Below are positions 1 through 6,187 of a stretch of DNA of 6,265 nt, in pieces. Position 1 is the first letter of the stretch. The number at the start of each line of letters is the position of its first letter. Source of the stretch: Candidatus Zipacnadia bacterium (GTDB taxonomy: Bacteria; Armatimonadota; Zipacnadia; Zipacnadales; Zipacnadaceae); assembly GCA_029821515.1 (NCBI GenBank), contig JALGTD010000093.1:1-6265 (forward strand). Reading direction: 5' to 3'. Position numbers and translations under genes: made by a program. A model generated the notes under the pieces. That model did no database searches. It saw nothing but the letters and a program-made list of their open reading frames with translations, and was not told the origin of the DNA.

Positions 1-315
1 TACTTGCTGCGATATCTGTGTGATGCCGGAGGTCTTCCGGTGCACATTCATGCGGATTCGGTGACTACTGATGGCGACGGAAGGGTCGTTATCACGATGT
101 CAGGCTCCGTCCGGACCAGGCAGGAGCCGTCCCTTGATGAGATCTTTGACCCGGTGACGGCTCTACAAACTGAGCAGGCTGATCTGGGTCCGGCCATAAG
201 TCGCAAAATAATTGAGAACCAACAGGGCCGGGTGGGCGTCCAATATCGGAACGGAGCTCTGCAGATAGAGGTTAGCTTCCCAGCGGCCACGATGCATCGC
301 GTTGCCTCTTCATAG
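1..315 (+). CDS. Degenerate histidine-kinase-type ATPase domain, C-terminal part (5' end outside window)
   Basis: The reading frame is open from base 1 to a TAG at 313-315, so about 104 C-terminal residues of a longer protein are visible. The layout follows the C-terminal half of a HATPase_c domain. A helix resembling an N box (YLLRYLCDAGG) is followed by two beta strands, then LDEIFDPV where kinases have the F box, then LGPAISRKIIENQQGRV where kinases have the G2 box and the following helix, and a closing strand (LQIEVSFPA). The ATP-binding signatures are damaged. No DxGxG (G1) motif is present, its place being taken by VITMSGSV, and the usual GTGLGL is replaced by QADLGPA. The product is therefore probably a pseudokinase or a kinase-derived docking domain rather than an active kinase. 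Its stop lies 3 nt before the ATG of the hybrid kinase gene, which implies co-transcription and a shared signalling role. The N-terminal sensory part cannot be seen. The domain assignment is by pattern only. Confidence 0.7.
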   Translation, partial: YLLRYLCDAGGLPVHIHADSVTTDGDGRVVITMSGSVRTRQEPSLDEIFDPVTALQTEQADLGPAISRKIIENQQGRVGVQYRNGALQIEVSFPAATMHRVASS

Positions 316-318
316 GAA

Positions 319-1965
319 ATGACACTGATGGACAAGGCAGATATTCTAGTAATTGATGACAGGTCAGGGCCACGCGACTCTCTGCGGATGATTCTTAAGA
401 ATAATCATCGGGTTCGCACCGCCAGCAGCGGCCTCGAGGGGCTGGCGATGATTCGCGAGCAAAAACCGGACCTGGTTTTCCTGGATATCAGGATGCCTGA
501 GATGGATGGCGTGGAAGTGATGCGGCGCATCAAAGACCTTGACCCAGATATCGATGTGTCCATAATCACCGCGTATGCGGCTGTCGAAAGCGCTCAGGAA
601 GCTGTCCGTTGTGGTGCGTTGGATTACCTCACCAAGCCGTTTGCCGTCAGCGACGTCCGAGATGTAGTAGAGCGGGCCCTGCAGCGCCGCCGCAGGCGAG
701 CCGATCAACAGGCTATGCTGGAGCGGGTACAGCAAATCAGCGCTACTCTGGTCGGCCAGCTAGATACCCTCGGCGTTCAGCCAGACGCCAGTGACCAGGC
801 CAGTCTCCTGGAGCAATTGACCTCTGCTCACACCTCCATAGAAGACCAGCTCGGTAATGTGGGGCGGTTGAGTGCCATTGGGGAGATCGCCGCCGAAGTG
901 GCCCATGACGTGAATAACTTTCTATCCGCAATGTTGCTGCGGATTGAAATATTACTACTGAAGACCCGGGAGCGCAAGCAACTCTCCGCTGAGGAAGTAA
1001 CCGCCACGCTACAAGGGATACGACAAACGGTTCAGGACAGCGTGCAAACTGTCGAACGTATCTCCAGCTTCTCGCGGTCAGATCCCTATGAACCTAATGA
1101 ACAGATCCAGGTCAATGAGATTCTGAAAAGTGCTACGGACATTAGCCGCGGTCGAGGCGGTCAACGCGAGGGTCAGAAGATAATTTGGGACCTGCAGAAC
1201 GTCCCGGATGTCCTTGGTAACGCTACTGCGCTGCGTACAGTCTTTGTCAACCTGTTTATCAATGCCTGGCACGCGCTGGAGGGTCCGGGTGAGATTCAGG
1301 CAAACTCGCGCTGCGATGACGGTACTGTCATCGTTGAGATCTCGGACAACGGCTGTGGGATGTCGCCGGAGATACTGGAAAGAATTTGCCAACCCTTCTT
1401 TACCACCAAAGAGGAGGGCACTGGCCTGGGGCTAAGCATCGCACAGAAGGTTATCAATCGGCATGGCGGCAGGATGATGTTCAAGAGTACTCCGCAGGTA
1501 GGTACCACTGTCACCGTGTACCTTCCCATAGAGGGACCCGAGTCGCAGCCCGAGCAGGCACCACAAACTTCGGATGTTCTGGTGGTTGATGACGACGAAG
1601 CCTTCCTTGAGTCGGTTTCGCAGGTGTTAGAGCACCACGGCTGGACCGTCAGCGCACACAACTCGGGGGTAGCCGGGTTGGCCGCGTTTGAGGCTCTGCT
1701 CGAAGAGAATGGCCATCCCCCGCGAGTTGCAATCATTGACCTGCGGATGCCTGACCTGAACGGTGCGGACCTGGCCAGACGCATAAAACAGCTCGCTCCG
1801 GAAGTCTACACCATCCTGGTAAGCGGCTATCTGAACGAAGAACCGGAGGCCGGCGTTTCACCATATTTCGACCTGGTGATGAGCAAGCCCTTTGATCCCG
1901 AGCAACTGGTCCGGCGCATTGCGGCGGTCTGTGCGCAAAACTCGGACAACCCTTCCGCCCAGTAG
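319..1965 (+). CDS. Hybrid sensor histidine kinase, REC-HisKA-HATPase-REC
   Basis: A 548-residue soluble signalling protein with no signal peptide or membrane segment. Residues 8-125 form a receiver domain with acidic pair D13/D14, phosphoacceptor D56, T84 and K106. A charged, probably coiled-coil linker (about 120-182) leads into a HisKA dimerisation helix with the phospho-histidine H196 in AHDVNN. The HATPase domain (about 290-405) is intact: N box N311-LFINA with N315, G1 DNGCGM 343-348, F box PFFTTK 359-364 and G2 GTGLGL 367-372. A second receiver domain (about 418-540) has the acidic cluster D424-D426, acceptor D474, S502 and K523. The protein should autophosphorylate and relay phosphate among its own receivers or to a separate partner, and it lacks a DNA-binding or other output domain. 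Two starts are possible. ATG 319 lies against the previous stop, whereas ATG 328 (MDKADILVIDD) has AGGA at 314-317 ten bases upstream and may be the true start. Residue numbers use 319. It is likely in an operon with the preceding degenerate ATPase gene. Confidence 0.93.
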   Translation: MTLMDKADILVIDDRSGPRDSLRMILKNNHRVRTASSGLEGLAMIREQKPDLVFLDIRMPEMDGVEVMRRIKDLDPDIDVSIITAYAAVESAQEAVRCGALDYLTKPFAVSDVRDVVERALQRRRRRADQQAMLERVQQISATLVGQLDTLGVQPDASDQASLLEQLTSAHTSIEDQLGNVGRLSAIGEIAAEVAHDVNNFLSAMLLRIEILLLKTRERKQLSAEEVTATLQGIRQTVQDSVQTVERISSFSRSDPYEPNEQIQVNEILKSATDISRGRGGQREGQKIIWDLQNVPDVLGNATALRTVFVNLFINAWHALEGPGEIQANSRCDDGTVIVEISDNGCGMSPEILERICQPFFTTKEEGTGLGLSIAQKVINRHGGRMMFKSTPQVGTTVTVYLPIEGPESQPEQAPQTSDVLVVDDDEAFLESVSQVLEHHGWTVSAHNSGVAGLAAFEALLEENGHPPRVAIIDLRMPDLNGADLARRIKQLAPEVYTILVSGYLNEEPEAGVSPYFDLVMSKPFDPEQLVRRIAAVCAQNSDNPSAQ

Positions 1966-1969
1966 GCGA

Positions 1970-3625
1970 TCACTTCACCCCCGGTTGGCCGCTGGTTATG
2001 ACCCTGTTGGCTTGCTCGACCATCTGTGCCATAGCTGTGACATCACCAGTCAAACACCACAGCCGAGCCTGATCCCGGAATTGCTGCGCCGTCATCCCCG
2101 CGCATCTGGCAATCATAGCCATGTCGTCGGGTACGCCCGTGAGAATCCCGGCTGTCTCCAGATCCATAGCGAACTTCATCGTCAAAGCTGTGAACTGGGG
2201 AAAGGTCATTCCGTTGACCTTGTAGGGAGGGGCCTCCCAGAATTGCGGCGGGAAAAGCAGTTTAATCTTGTAGTCAAGACCGGCCAGCAGTAGCTCTTCG
2301 ATGTCCACCTCGAAGTTGTATTTCTCAGGCTGAGCCAGCCACGGCGTGCCCGGTAGCAGACCAGGAAATTGCACTGGCACTGAATCGGGCCTGAGATCGG
2401 TGATAAAGTCCAGGCTCTCCCTGATTGTCTGTTCCGTATCGAAGGGCAGCGGCACGATCATACTGGTCACGACAAACAGGCCGGCCTGTTGCGCCCTCTG
2501 CACAGTGTCCTTGACGCCAGCCAGGTCGATGCCCTTGCGCACTGCCCTGTCCAACACCTGCTGACAGCCCGACTCGATGCCGAAGAAAATTGCATACAAG
2601 CCAGAGTCTGCCATCACTTGAAAGTGGTCGGGATCGGCACTGGCGAAGTGTCCGAAGCAGGCATACTGCACCTGCAAATCGCGCTCTATTATCTGTTGGG
2701 CGATTTCATACATCAGGCTACCGGGAGTGGACGAACCGGCAAAGCGGAATACTGATATGCCATAGTTGTGGATAATCTGTTCCATCCGATCAACCAGTAA
2801 CTGAGCGGAAGCAGTCCGCAGCCGCGAGCCGCTCTCCACTGGATGGGTACAGAACCCGCAGCGATACGGACAGCCCCGGCTGTCATCCAGGACTATGATC
2901 TTGATCTTCTCATCGCCGGCCATGGCCGGGTATATCTCGGGGTCATAGACCGGCACTGGCAGGTCATCGAGGTCCAGCCATCCCGCCCGCGGCATCTCGA
3001 TAACTTCTCCATTCTGCCGGTAGATTATCGCAGGAATGTCCCCGAGCTTGCGCTCTCCTGTGGCATGCTCGGCCAGAGGCACTATCGTCGCTTCGGCCTC
3101 GCCGTAGGCTATCGCCTCAAAGACATCGGTGCGCTGGTAGATGACTTTATTGAACCAGGAGGCCTGCGGACCTCCCGCATAGATGTGCAAGCGCGGGAAC
3201 TCGGTGTGCAGCATCGTAGCCAGAGTGACGCTGCCGGAGAAGCCATCGCCGTTCCACAGCTTGAAGCCGACGAAGTCAGGCTGGAATTCGCTAACCTTCT
3301 CGATCAGTTCCTGGCCGATCTGCTGCAACTGTCCCTGCTGGTAAGCTTCCAGGCGATCGGCGAGCTGCACGAGCTGACTCATCTGTGCCGGGGTTGGCGC
3401 CACGTCAGCGCTGGCCAGCATCTTCTCGGCCAGCGGCTTGACCTGGCGGGACAGCTCTTCGGGGAAAAGCCGGCGCATCATGCTGAGTGTGCCGTAGTCA
3501 ACTATCCGGACGTCGTGGCCTGCCTCCAGCAGGGCACCGGCCAGATTCGCCAGGCCATTGTCCGGCGTCAGACTGCTTGGTGTATAGGGATACCCCGCAT
3601 AACTGACCAAAAGCCCGCGTGCCAT
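1970..3625 (-). CDS. B12-binding domain radical SAM protein
   Basis: A 551-residue cytoplasmic protein. Residues 1 to about 190 match the N-terminal cobalamin-binding domain of class B-type radical SAM enzymes: a Rossmann-like start with NLAGALLEAGHDVRIVDYG (27-45), DFVGFKLWNG (117-126), YAGGPQ (149-154) and the YGEAEAT segment (174-180) that usually reads GEGE. The DxHxxG cobalamin motif is absent, as is normal in this group. The radical SAM core follows, with the 4Fe-4S ligands C252, C256 and C259 in RGCPYRCGFC, and a GIESG motif at 349-353 that helps bind S-adenosylmethionine. A helical C-terminal region (about 440-551) is family-specific. Members carry out methylations or rearrangements on diverse substrates, and the substrate here cannot be told. 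The ATG at 3625 is supported by AGGAG ten bases upstream. The gene diverges from the URO-D operon and converges with the kinase gene, with 4 nt between stops. Note the cobalamin theme shared with the URO-D neighbour. Confidence 0.9.
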   Translation of the reverse strand: MARGLLVSYAGYPYTPSSLTPDNGLANLAGALLEAGHDVRIVDYGTLSMMRRLFPEELSRQVKPLAEKMLASADVAPTPAQMSQLVQLADRLEAYQQGQLQQIGQELIEKVSEFQPDFVGFKLWNGDGFSGSVTLATMLHTEFPRLHIYAGGPQASWFNKVIYQRTDVFEAIAYGEAEATIVPLAEHATGERKLGDIPAIIYRQNGEVIEMPRAGWLDLDDLPVPVYDPEIYPAMAGDEKIKIIVLDDSRGCPYRCGFCTHPVESGSRLRTASAQLLVDRMEQIIHNYGISVFRFAGSSTPGSLMYEIAQQIIERDLQVQYACFGHFASADPDHFQVMADSGLYAIFFGIESGCQQVLDRAVRKGIDLAGVKDTVQRAQQAGLFVVTSMIVPLPFDTEQTIRESLDFITDLRPDSVPVQFPGLLPGTPWLAQPEKYNFEVDIEELLLAGLDYKIKLLFPPQFWEAPPYKVNGMTFPQFTALTMKFAMDLETAGILTGVPDDMAMIARCAGMTAQQFRDQARLWCLTGDVTAMAQMVEQANRVITSGQPGVK

Positions 3626-3634
3626 GGTCGCTTA

Positions 3635-3642
3635 GCTCCTTT
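3635..3642 (-). promoter_or_regulatory. Ribosome binding site of the radical SAM gene
   Basis: On the minus strand the bases read AAAGGAGC, with the AGGAG core ending ten bases before the ATG at 3625. This is a good Shine-Dalgarno match and fixes the start of the radical SAM gene. The only -10-like hexamer I see upstream on this strand is GATAAT at 3691-3686, without a recognisable -35, so I do not call a promoter. Confidence 0.7.
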
Positions 3643-3741
3643 GGGGGTGTAGTCAAAGAGTTGTCGGATCATCACTCAAGACAATATTATCAATTCCGTG
3701 GCTCCGAGCGATTCTCCTCCGATTGCCGTCAGACTCTATGG

Positions 3742-3770
3742 AGGATTATCCGGAGGGAACGGATAATCCT
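3742..3770. repeat. Perfect 10-bp inverted repeat, possible operator or attenuator
   Basis: AGGATTATCC (3742-3751) and GGATAATCCT (3761-3770) are perfect inverted copies separated by 9 nt. A third partial copy, GGATTATTC (3778-3786), is inverted relative to the second, and a weaker GGATCATCA lies at 3666-3674. The middle arm could pair either with the first or with the third, giving two mutually exclusive hairpins. Two arms facing each other plus extra half-sites would suit a dimeric regulator. As a terminator it is weak, because the stem is only 40 percent GC and is followed by just three T residues. It lies 117 bases upstream of the radical SAM start and about 520 bases upstream of the URO-D start, so control of the radical SAM gene is the simpler guess. 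No regulator is identified. Confidence 0.55.
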
Positions 3771-3903
3771 TTATCACGGATTATTCATCAGCCGGAGTAC
3801 GAACATGTTTTGTGGTGTCAAAGGCAGTTGCAGGGGTGTCTTGGCAAAACCTGTTTGTCAATTTGGCAAGTTATGTAGCTGATTGGTGCAGCAAAGGCCA
3901 GCT

Positions 3904-4241
3904 TATTCTGCCCAGGTCGGGTTCCTTGCGGCATGCACTGGGCAGATACCGCTGCCCCAATTGGATTGGCGCTATCAGGAGGACTGCTATCTGAAGCTTG
4001 TGATTTCGTCTGATATAGAGCTCCCCAGCGAGTCTTGCAGTGGACCGCCACCTCGCCGACCAGGGACTTCCGTGCAGCGGTCTGGCAGCAGTCACCGATC
4101 CGCCTGCATAAAGGACAGTACATCGCGCGCATCCACTGCCCGGAAGACGGCTACCGAGCTGTTTTCGGCGAAGCTGTGTATGATTTCCAAGGGAAAAAGC
4201 TTATGCTGTGCACAAGCGTACACATCGTCAAAGCACACTAA
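3904..4241 (+). pseudogene. Frameshifted C-terminal remnant of a PhoPQ-activated protein (PqaA)-like gene
   Basis: Two overlapping frames together resemble the C-terminal beta domain of the PhoPQ_related family (PqaA-like secreted hydrolase relatives). The first frame gives FLAACTGQIPLPQLDW and then a strand-like stretch ending SSDIE near 4020; family members have a helix followed by a G-x-x-LP-x-x-W pattern here. After a one-base shift near 4018-4022 the other frame reads APQRVLQW, then WTATSPTRDFR (4041-4073; the family signature is W-x-A-x-x-x-x-RDFR), then ARIHCP and GYRAVFGEAVYDFQGK, and ends at TAA 4239-4241. The N-terminal alpha/beta catalytic part is absent: a TGA at 3880-3882 closes the first frame and nothing upstream resembles it. 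No intact start or ribosome binding site is seen. The assignment is from memory of the family pattern and has not been aligned. The alternative is that this is non-coding DNA with chance similarity. Confidence 0.45.
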
Positions 4242-4274
4242 TGTCAGCAGCACACACCAGAAATTAACCCCTGC

Positions 4275-4314
4275 GGATGAGGTGACACCAAATGCGGCAG
4301 GATGAGATGACACC
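4275..4314 (+). repeat. Direct repeat of 15 bp spanning the URO-D start
   Basis: GGATGAGGTGACACC (4275-4289) and GGATGAGATGACACC (4300-4314) differ at one base and are offset by 25 bp. The second copy contains an in-frame ATG at 4307 that opens MTPRQRW, while the first copy has GTG at the same position, read in a different frame that closes after seven codons (TGA 4303-4305). The first copy also supplies the GAGGTG ribosome binding sequence for the ATG at 4292. This looks like a small tandem duplication of the start region. Confidence 0.7.
4279..4284 (+). promoter_or_regulatory. Ribosome binding site deciding the URO-D start at 4292
   Basis: GAGGTG lies seven bases before the ATG at 4292, an ideal Shine-Dalgarno spacing. 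The alternative in-frame ATG at 4307 has only AGGA four bases upstream, which is too close. The sequence is part of a 15-bp direct repeat. Confidence 0.6.
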
Positions 4315-5353
4315 CAGGCAGCGCTGGCTGGCCGTGCTCAACGGTGAGCTGACCGACCGAGTTCCCACTGATTACTGGGCGACCGAAGAAGCCACCGCGA
4401 AACTGAAGAAACACCTGGAGTGCCAGACCTTCGACGAAGTGGCCCAGGCGCTGCACATTGATCAGGTGGTCACTGTAGGACCGAAGTATGTGGGCCCAGC
4501 GTTGGCCGAGGACGAAGACGAGTTCGGCTGCCGATTTCGGGAGATGGACTATGGCACAGGCCATTATCGGGAGATTACATACAGTCCGCTGGTCCAGTTC
4601 GACTCGGTCGAGGAGATTGAGCGTAATTACCGTTGGCCAAACCCTGATTGGTGGGATTACTCAGAGCTGCCGGACCAGATTGCCGGCAAAGAAGACTATC
4701 CCATCCGGGGGGGCGGCTCCGAGCCGTTTCTCAAATACTGTGAGTTGCGCGGTCTGGAGCAGGGCTTTATGGACCTTATTATCAATCCTGGGATGGTCCA
4801 TTACTGCCTGGACCGACTCTTTGATCTGGCCTATGAGAACACCCGACGCATCTATGCGGCCATTCCCGGACAGGTTATGATTTCTTATGTGGCCGAGGAT
4901 TTTGGCTCACAGGAGGGGCTGCTATTTTCGCCAGCACAAATCCGCGAGTTTTTCATCCCGCGCATGAAGCGGATGATAGACCTGGCCCATGAACACGGAG
5001 CTTATGTTTTTCACCACAGCGACGGTGCCATCCGCGAGATTCTGCCCGATATGATCGAGGCGGGAATTGATGTGTTGAACCCGATTCAGTGGCGGTGCCA
5101 GGGGATGGAACGCGAGGGTCTTAAACGCGATTTCGGCGACAAGATCGTGTTTCATGGAGCAATGGACAACCAGTACACACTGGCCTTCGGGACGGCTGAC
5201 GAGGTCCGCCAGGAGGTCATAGACAACTTGCGGATTCTGGGGGCAGGTGGAGGCTACATTTTAGCGCCGTGTCACAATATTCAGGCGGTCAGCCCGCCGG
5301 AGAATATCGTAGCGATGTACGAGACGGCGTATGAGTACGGCCAGTCTGGTTAG
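4292..5353 (+). CDS. Uroporphyrinogen decarboxylase superfamily protein (methyltransferase-like)
   Basis: A 353-residue soluble protein of the URO-D/MtaA superfamily. It starts with the typical TPRQRWLAVLNG helix and the DRVP strand (residues 7-25). Later signatures are HHSDGAI (241-247), GIDVLNPIQ, FHGAMDNQ (287-294), and GGGYILAPCHNIQ with C327 followed by PPENI near the C-terminus. Relatives such as MtaA and MtbA transfer methyl groups between corrinoid proteins and thiols at a zinc held by H-x-C...C. True HemE proteins decarboxylate uroporphyrinogen, but the N-terminal arginine-rich HemE signature is missing here. In this protein the H-x-C cysteine appears to be S243, so only H241 and C327 are left as obvious ligands. 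Substrate and activity are unknown, and corrinoid-linked methyl transfer is the family-based guess. ATG 4292 is chosen for its GAGGTG site; ATG 4307 would also fit family lengths. The next gene starts 51 nt downstream, probably in the same transcript. Confidence 0.88.
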   Translation: MRQDEMTPRQRWLAVLNGELTDRVPTDYWATEEATAKLKKHLECQTFDEVAQALHIDQVVTVGPKYVGPALAEDEDEFGCRFREMDYGTGHYREITYSPLVQFDSVEEIERNYRWPNPDWWDYSELPDQIAGKEDYPIRGGGSEPFLKYCELRGLEQGFMDLIINPGMVHYCLDRLFDLAYENTRRIYAAIPGQVMISYVAEDFGSQEGLLFSPAQIREFFIPRMKRMIDLAHEHGAYVFHHSDGAIREILPDMIEAGIDVLNPIQWRCQGMEREGLKRDFGDKIVFHGAMDNQYTLAFGTADEVRQEVIDNLRILGAGGGYILAPCHNIQAVSPPENIVAMYETAYEYGQSG

Positions 5354-5390
5354 CAGAATATTCATAATTGAGTATTCACCAATTCATCTC

Positions 5391-5396
5391 AGGAGG
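5391..5396 (+). promoter_or_regulatory. Strong Shine-Dalgarno site of the 260-residue protein
   Basis: A full AGGAGG stands eight bases before the ATG at 5405. It supports that start and the plus-strand reading against the long open frame on the opposite strand (5384-6148). The 51-nt spacer before the gene is AT-rich and contains GAATATTC (5356-5363) and GAGTATTC (5370-5377), but no convincing terminator, which agrees with co-transcription from the URO-D gene. Confidence 0.75.
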
Positions 5397-5404
5397 TTGC
5401 GAAA

Positions 5405-6187
5405 ATGAATCTGAGGGACATTGGTTGGGTGTGGGAGGGGCAAGGGATTGATCCCGGTGTTCATCCCTCTATCTTTGGCGTGGGGGAAGGCTGCACGTAT
5501 TTCGGGCTCAGCCGCGCGTGGTTTCTGTTCCATCCCCTTACCGAGTTGGTGATGAATAAACTCGCGGGGCTCGAGGAAGTGATATCCGACATCTCCAAAT
5601 GCAAGTTCAAAGATACTGAGGGAGGTGGCTCTGACTGCTGGCGTGACAGCAGCCTGGAGGCAGTTAAAAGTGAGGCGACCCTGATCGCCCAGATGGCCGA
5701 GAAGTTTCCCAATCTTACTGGTGCGGTTCACGATGATATGCTCGGGCTGGTTCAGCGCGACAAGATCGCGCCGGAGCAGTATGCCGGGATCTACGAGGCG
5801 CTGAAGAGCTCCAATCCGCAGCTCAAACTGTGGTCGGTGGTATATAGCCATGAGCTTGACTCGGATCTGTGGGCAGGGCTTGAACCATTCATGGATGTGA
5901 TTAGTCTGTGGGTCTGGGAAGCGCAGAACCTGCCCCATCTGGACGAATATATTGACCACTGTCGGGAAATCTTCCCGGACAAGCCCCTCCACATAGGCTG
6001 TTACATCCGCGACTATCCCACCGGGGCGGCCGTGCCGATGGACCTGCTCAAGGGGCAGTGGGAATGCTTGCTGCGGCACGTTGAGGACGGTATGGTGGAC
6101 GGCTATTCGATCCTGGGCACGGTGCTCATTGATGTCCATCAGGAACAAGTTAACTGGGTCAGGGACTTCATCGCCGCGAATTCCTGA
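5405..6187 (+). CDS. Uncharacterised protein, probable TIM-barrel fold
   Basis: A 260-residue soluble protein without a signal peptide or membrane segment. I do not recognise a named family. The sequence alternates helices with hydrophobic strands that end in acidic or polar residues, as in TIM-barrel sugar-active or metal enzymes: DIGWVWEGQG (5-14), VISDISKC (59-66), NLTGAVHDDM (103-112), KLWSVVYSHE (141-150), DVISLWVWEAQ (164-174), PLHIGCYIRDY (194-204) and VDGYSILGTVLID (231-243). D110/D111, E150, E172 and D203 are candidate active-site acids. Tryptophans are frequent (W8, W10, W79, W143, W169, W171), which suits carbohydrate or aromatic ligand binding. At 260 residues it is short for a classical glycoside hydrolase barrel, so it may be a compact member or a fragment family. 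The AGGAGG site and the 51-nt gap from the URO-D gene suggest one operon and a related substrate. No catalytic claim is possible from sequence alone. Confidence 0.85.
   Translation: MNLRDIGWVWEGQGIDPGVHPSIFGVGEGCTYFGLSRAWFLFHPLTELVMNKLAGLEEVISDISKCKFKDTEGGGSDCWRDSSLEAVKSEATLIAQMAEKFPNLTGAVHDDMLGLVQRDKIAPEQYAGIYEALKSSNPQLKLWSVVYSHELDSDLWAGLEPFMDVISLWVWEAQNLPHLDEYIDHCREIFPDKPLHIGCYIRDYPTGAAVPMDLLKGQWECLLRHVEDGMVDGYSILGTVLIDVHQEQVNWVRDFIAANS

Larger units (their letters stand above)
3626..4291. other. Divergent intergenic region with repeat cluster and decayed gene
   Basis: This is the 666-nt gap between the start of the radical SAM gene (minus) and the start of the URO-D gene (plus). It must hold the promoters for both. 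I find no convincing sigma-70 or sigma-54 promoter and no cobalamin-riboswitch B12 box on either strand. The first part (3626 to about 3903) holds the GGATNATCC repeat cluster and otherwise nothing recognisable. The second part (about 3904-4241) reads as the remnant of a PqaA-like gene. Small open frames cross the region on both strands, but their translations are low-complexity or lack family features. Confidence 0.6.

Noticed and set aside
1296..1784. Open frame of 162 codons on the minus strand opposite the kinase gene
   Set aside because: It is rich in serine and arginine without motifs, and the plus-strand kinase domains are intact across the whole stretch.
2843..3652. Open frame of 269 codons on the plus strand opposite the radical SAM gene
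   Set aside because: The minus-strand frame contains the complete radical SAM motifs, while the plus-strand translation shows no known domain.
3742..3775. Inverted repeat read as a rho-independent terminator
   Set aside because: The stem is AT-rich, the loop is 9 nt and only three T residues follow on the plus strand, with no T tract on the minus strand; no gene ends nearby.
3861..3882. TTGGCAAGTTATGTAGC as a sigma-54 promoter
   Set aside because: The GG and GC elements are 11 bases apart instead of the required 10, and the -12 box does not match.
3626..4291. Possible cobalamin riboswitch upstream of the B12-related genes
   Set aside because: I looked on both strands for a B12-box-like sequence and its surrounding stems and found no convincing match; GCACTGGGCAG near 3935 is too short and lacks context.
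5356..5377. GAATATTC and GAGTATTC between the URO-D gene and the next gene as a terminator or operator
   Set aside because: The paired arms are only five bases long with a 12-nt loop and no T tract; AT-rich spacer sequence explains it.
5384..6148. Long open frame of 254 codons on the minus strand opposite the last gene
   Set aside because: It has no recognisable family pattern, and it lies under a plus-strand gene with AGGAGG eight bases before its ATG and strand-helix periodicity; it is most likely a codon-bias shadow.
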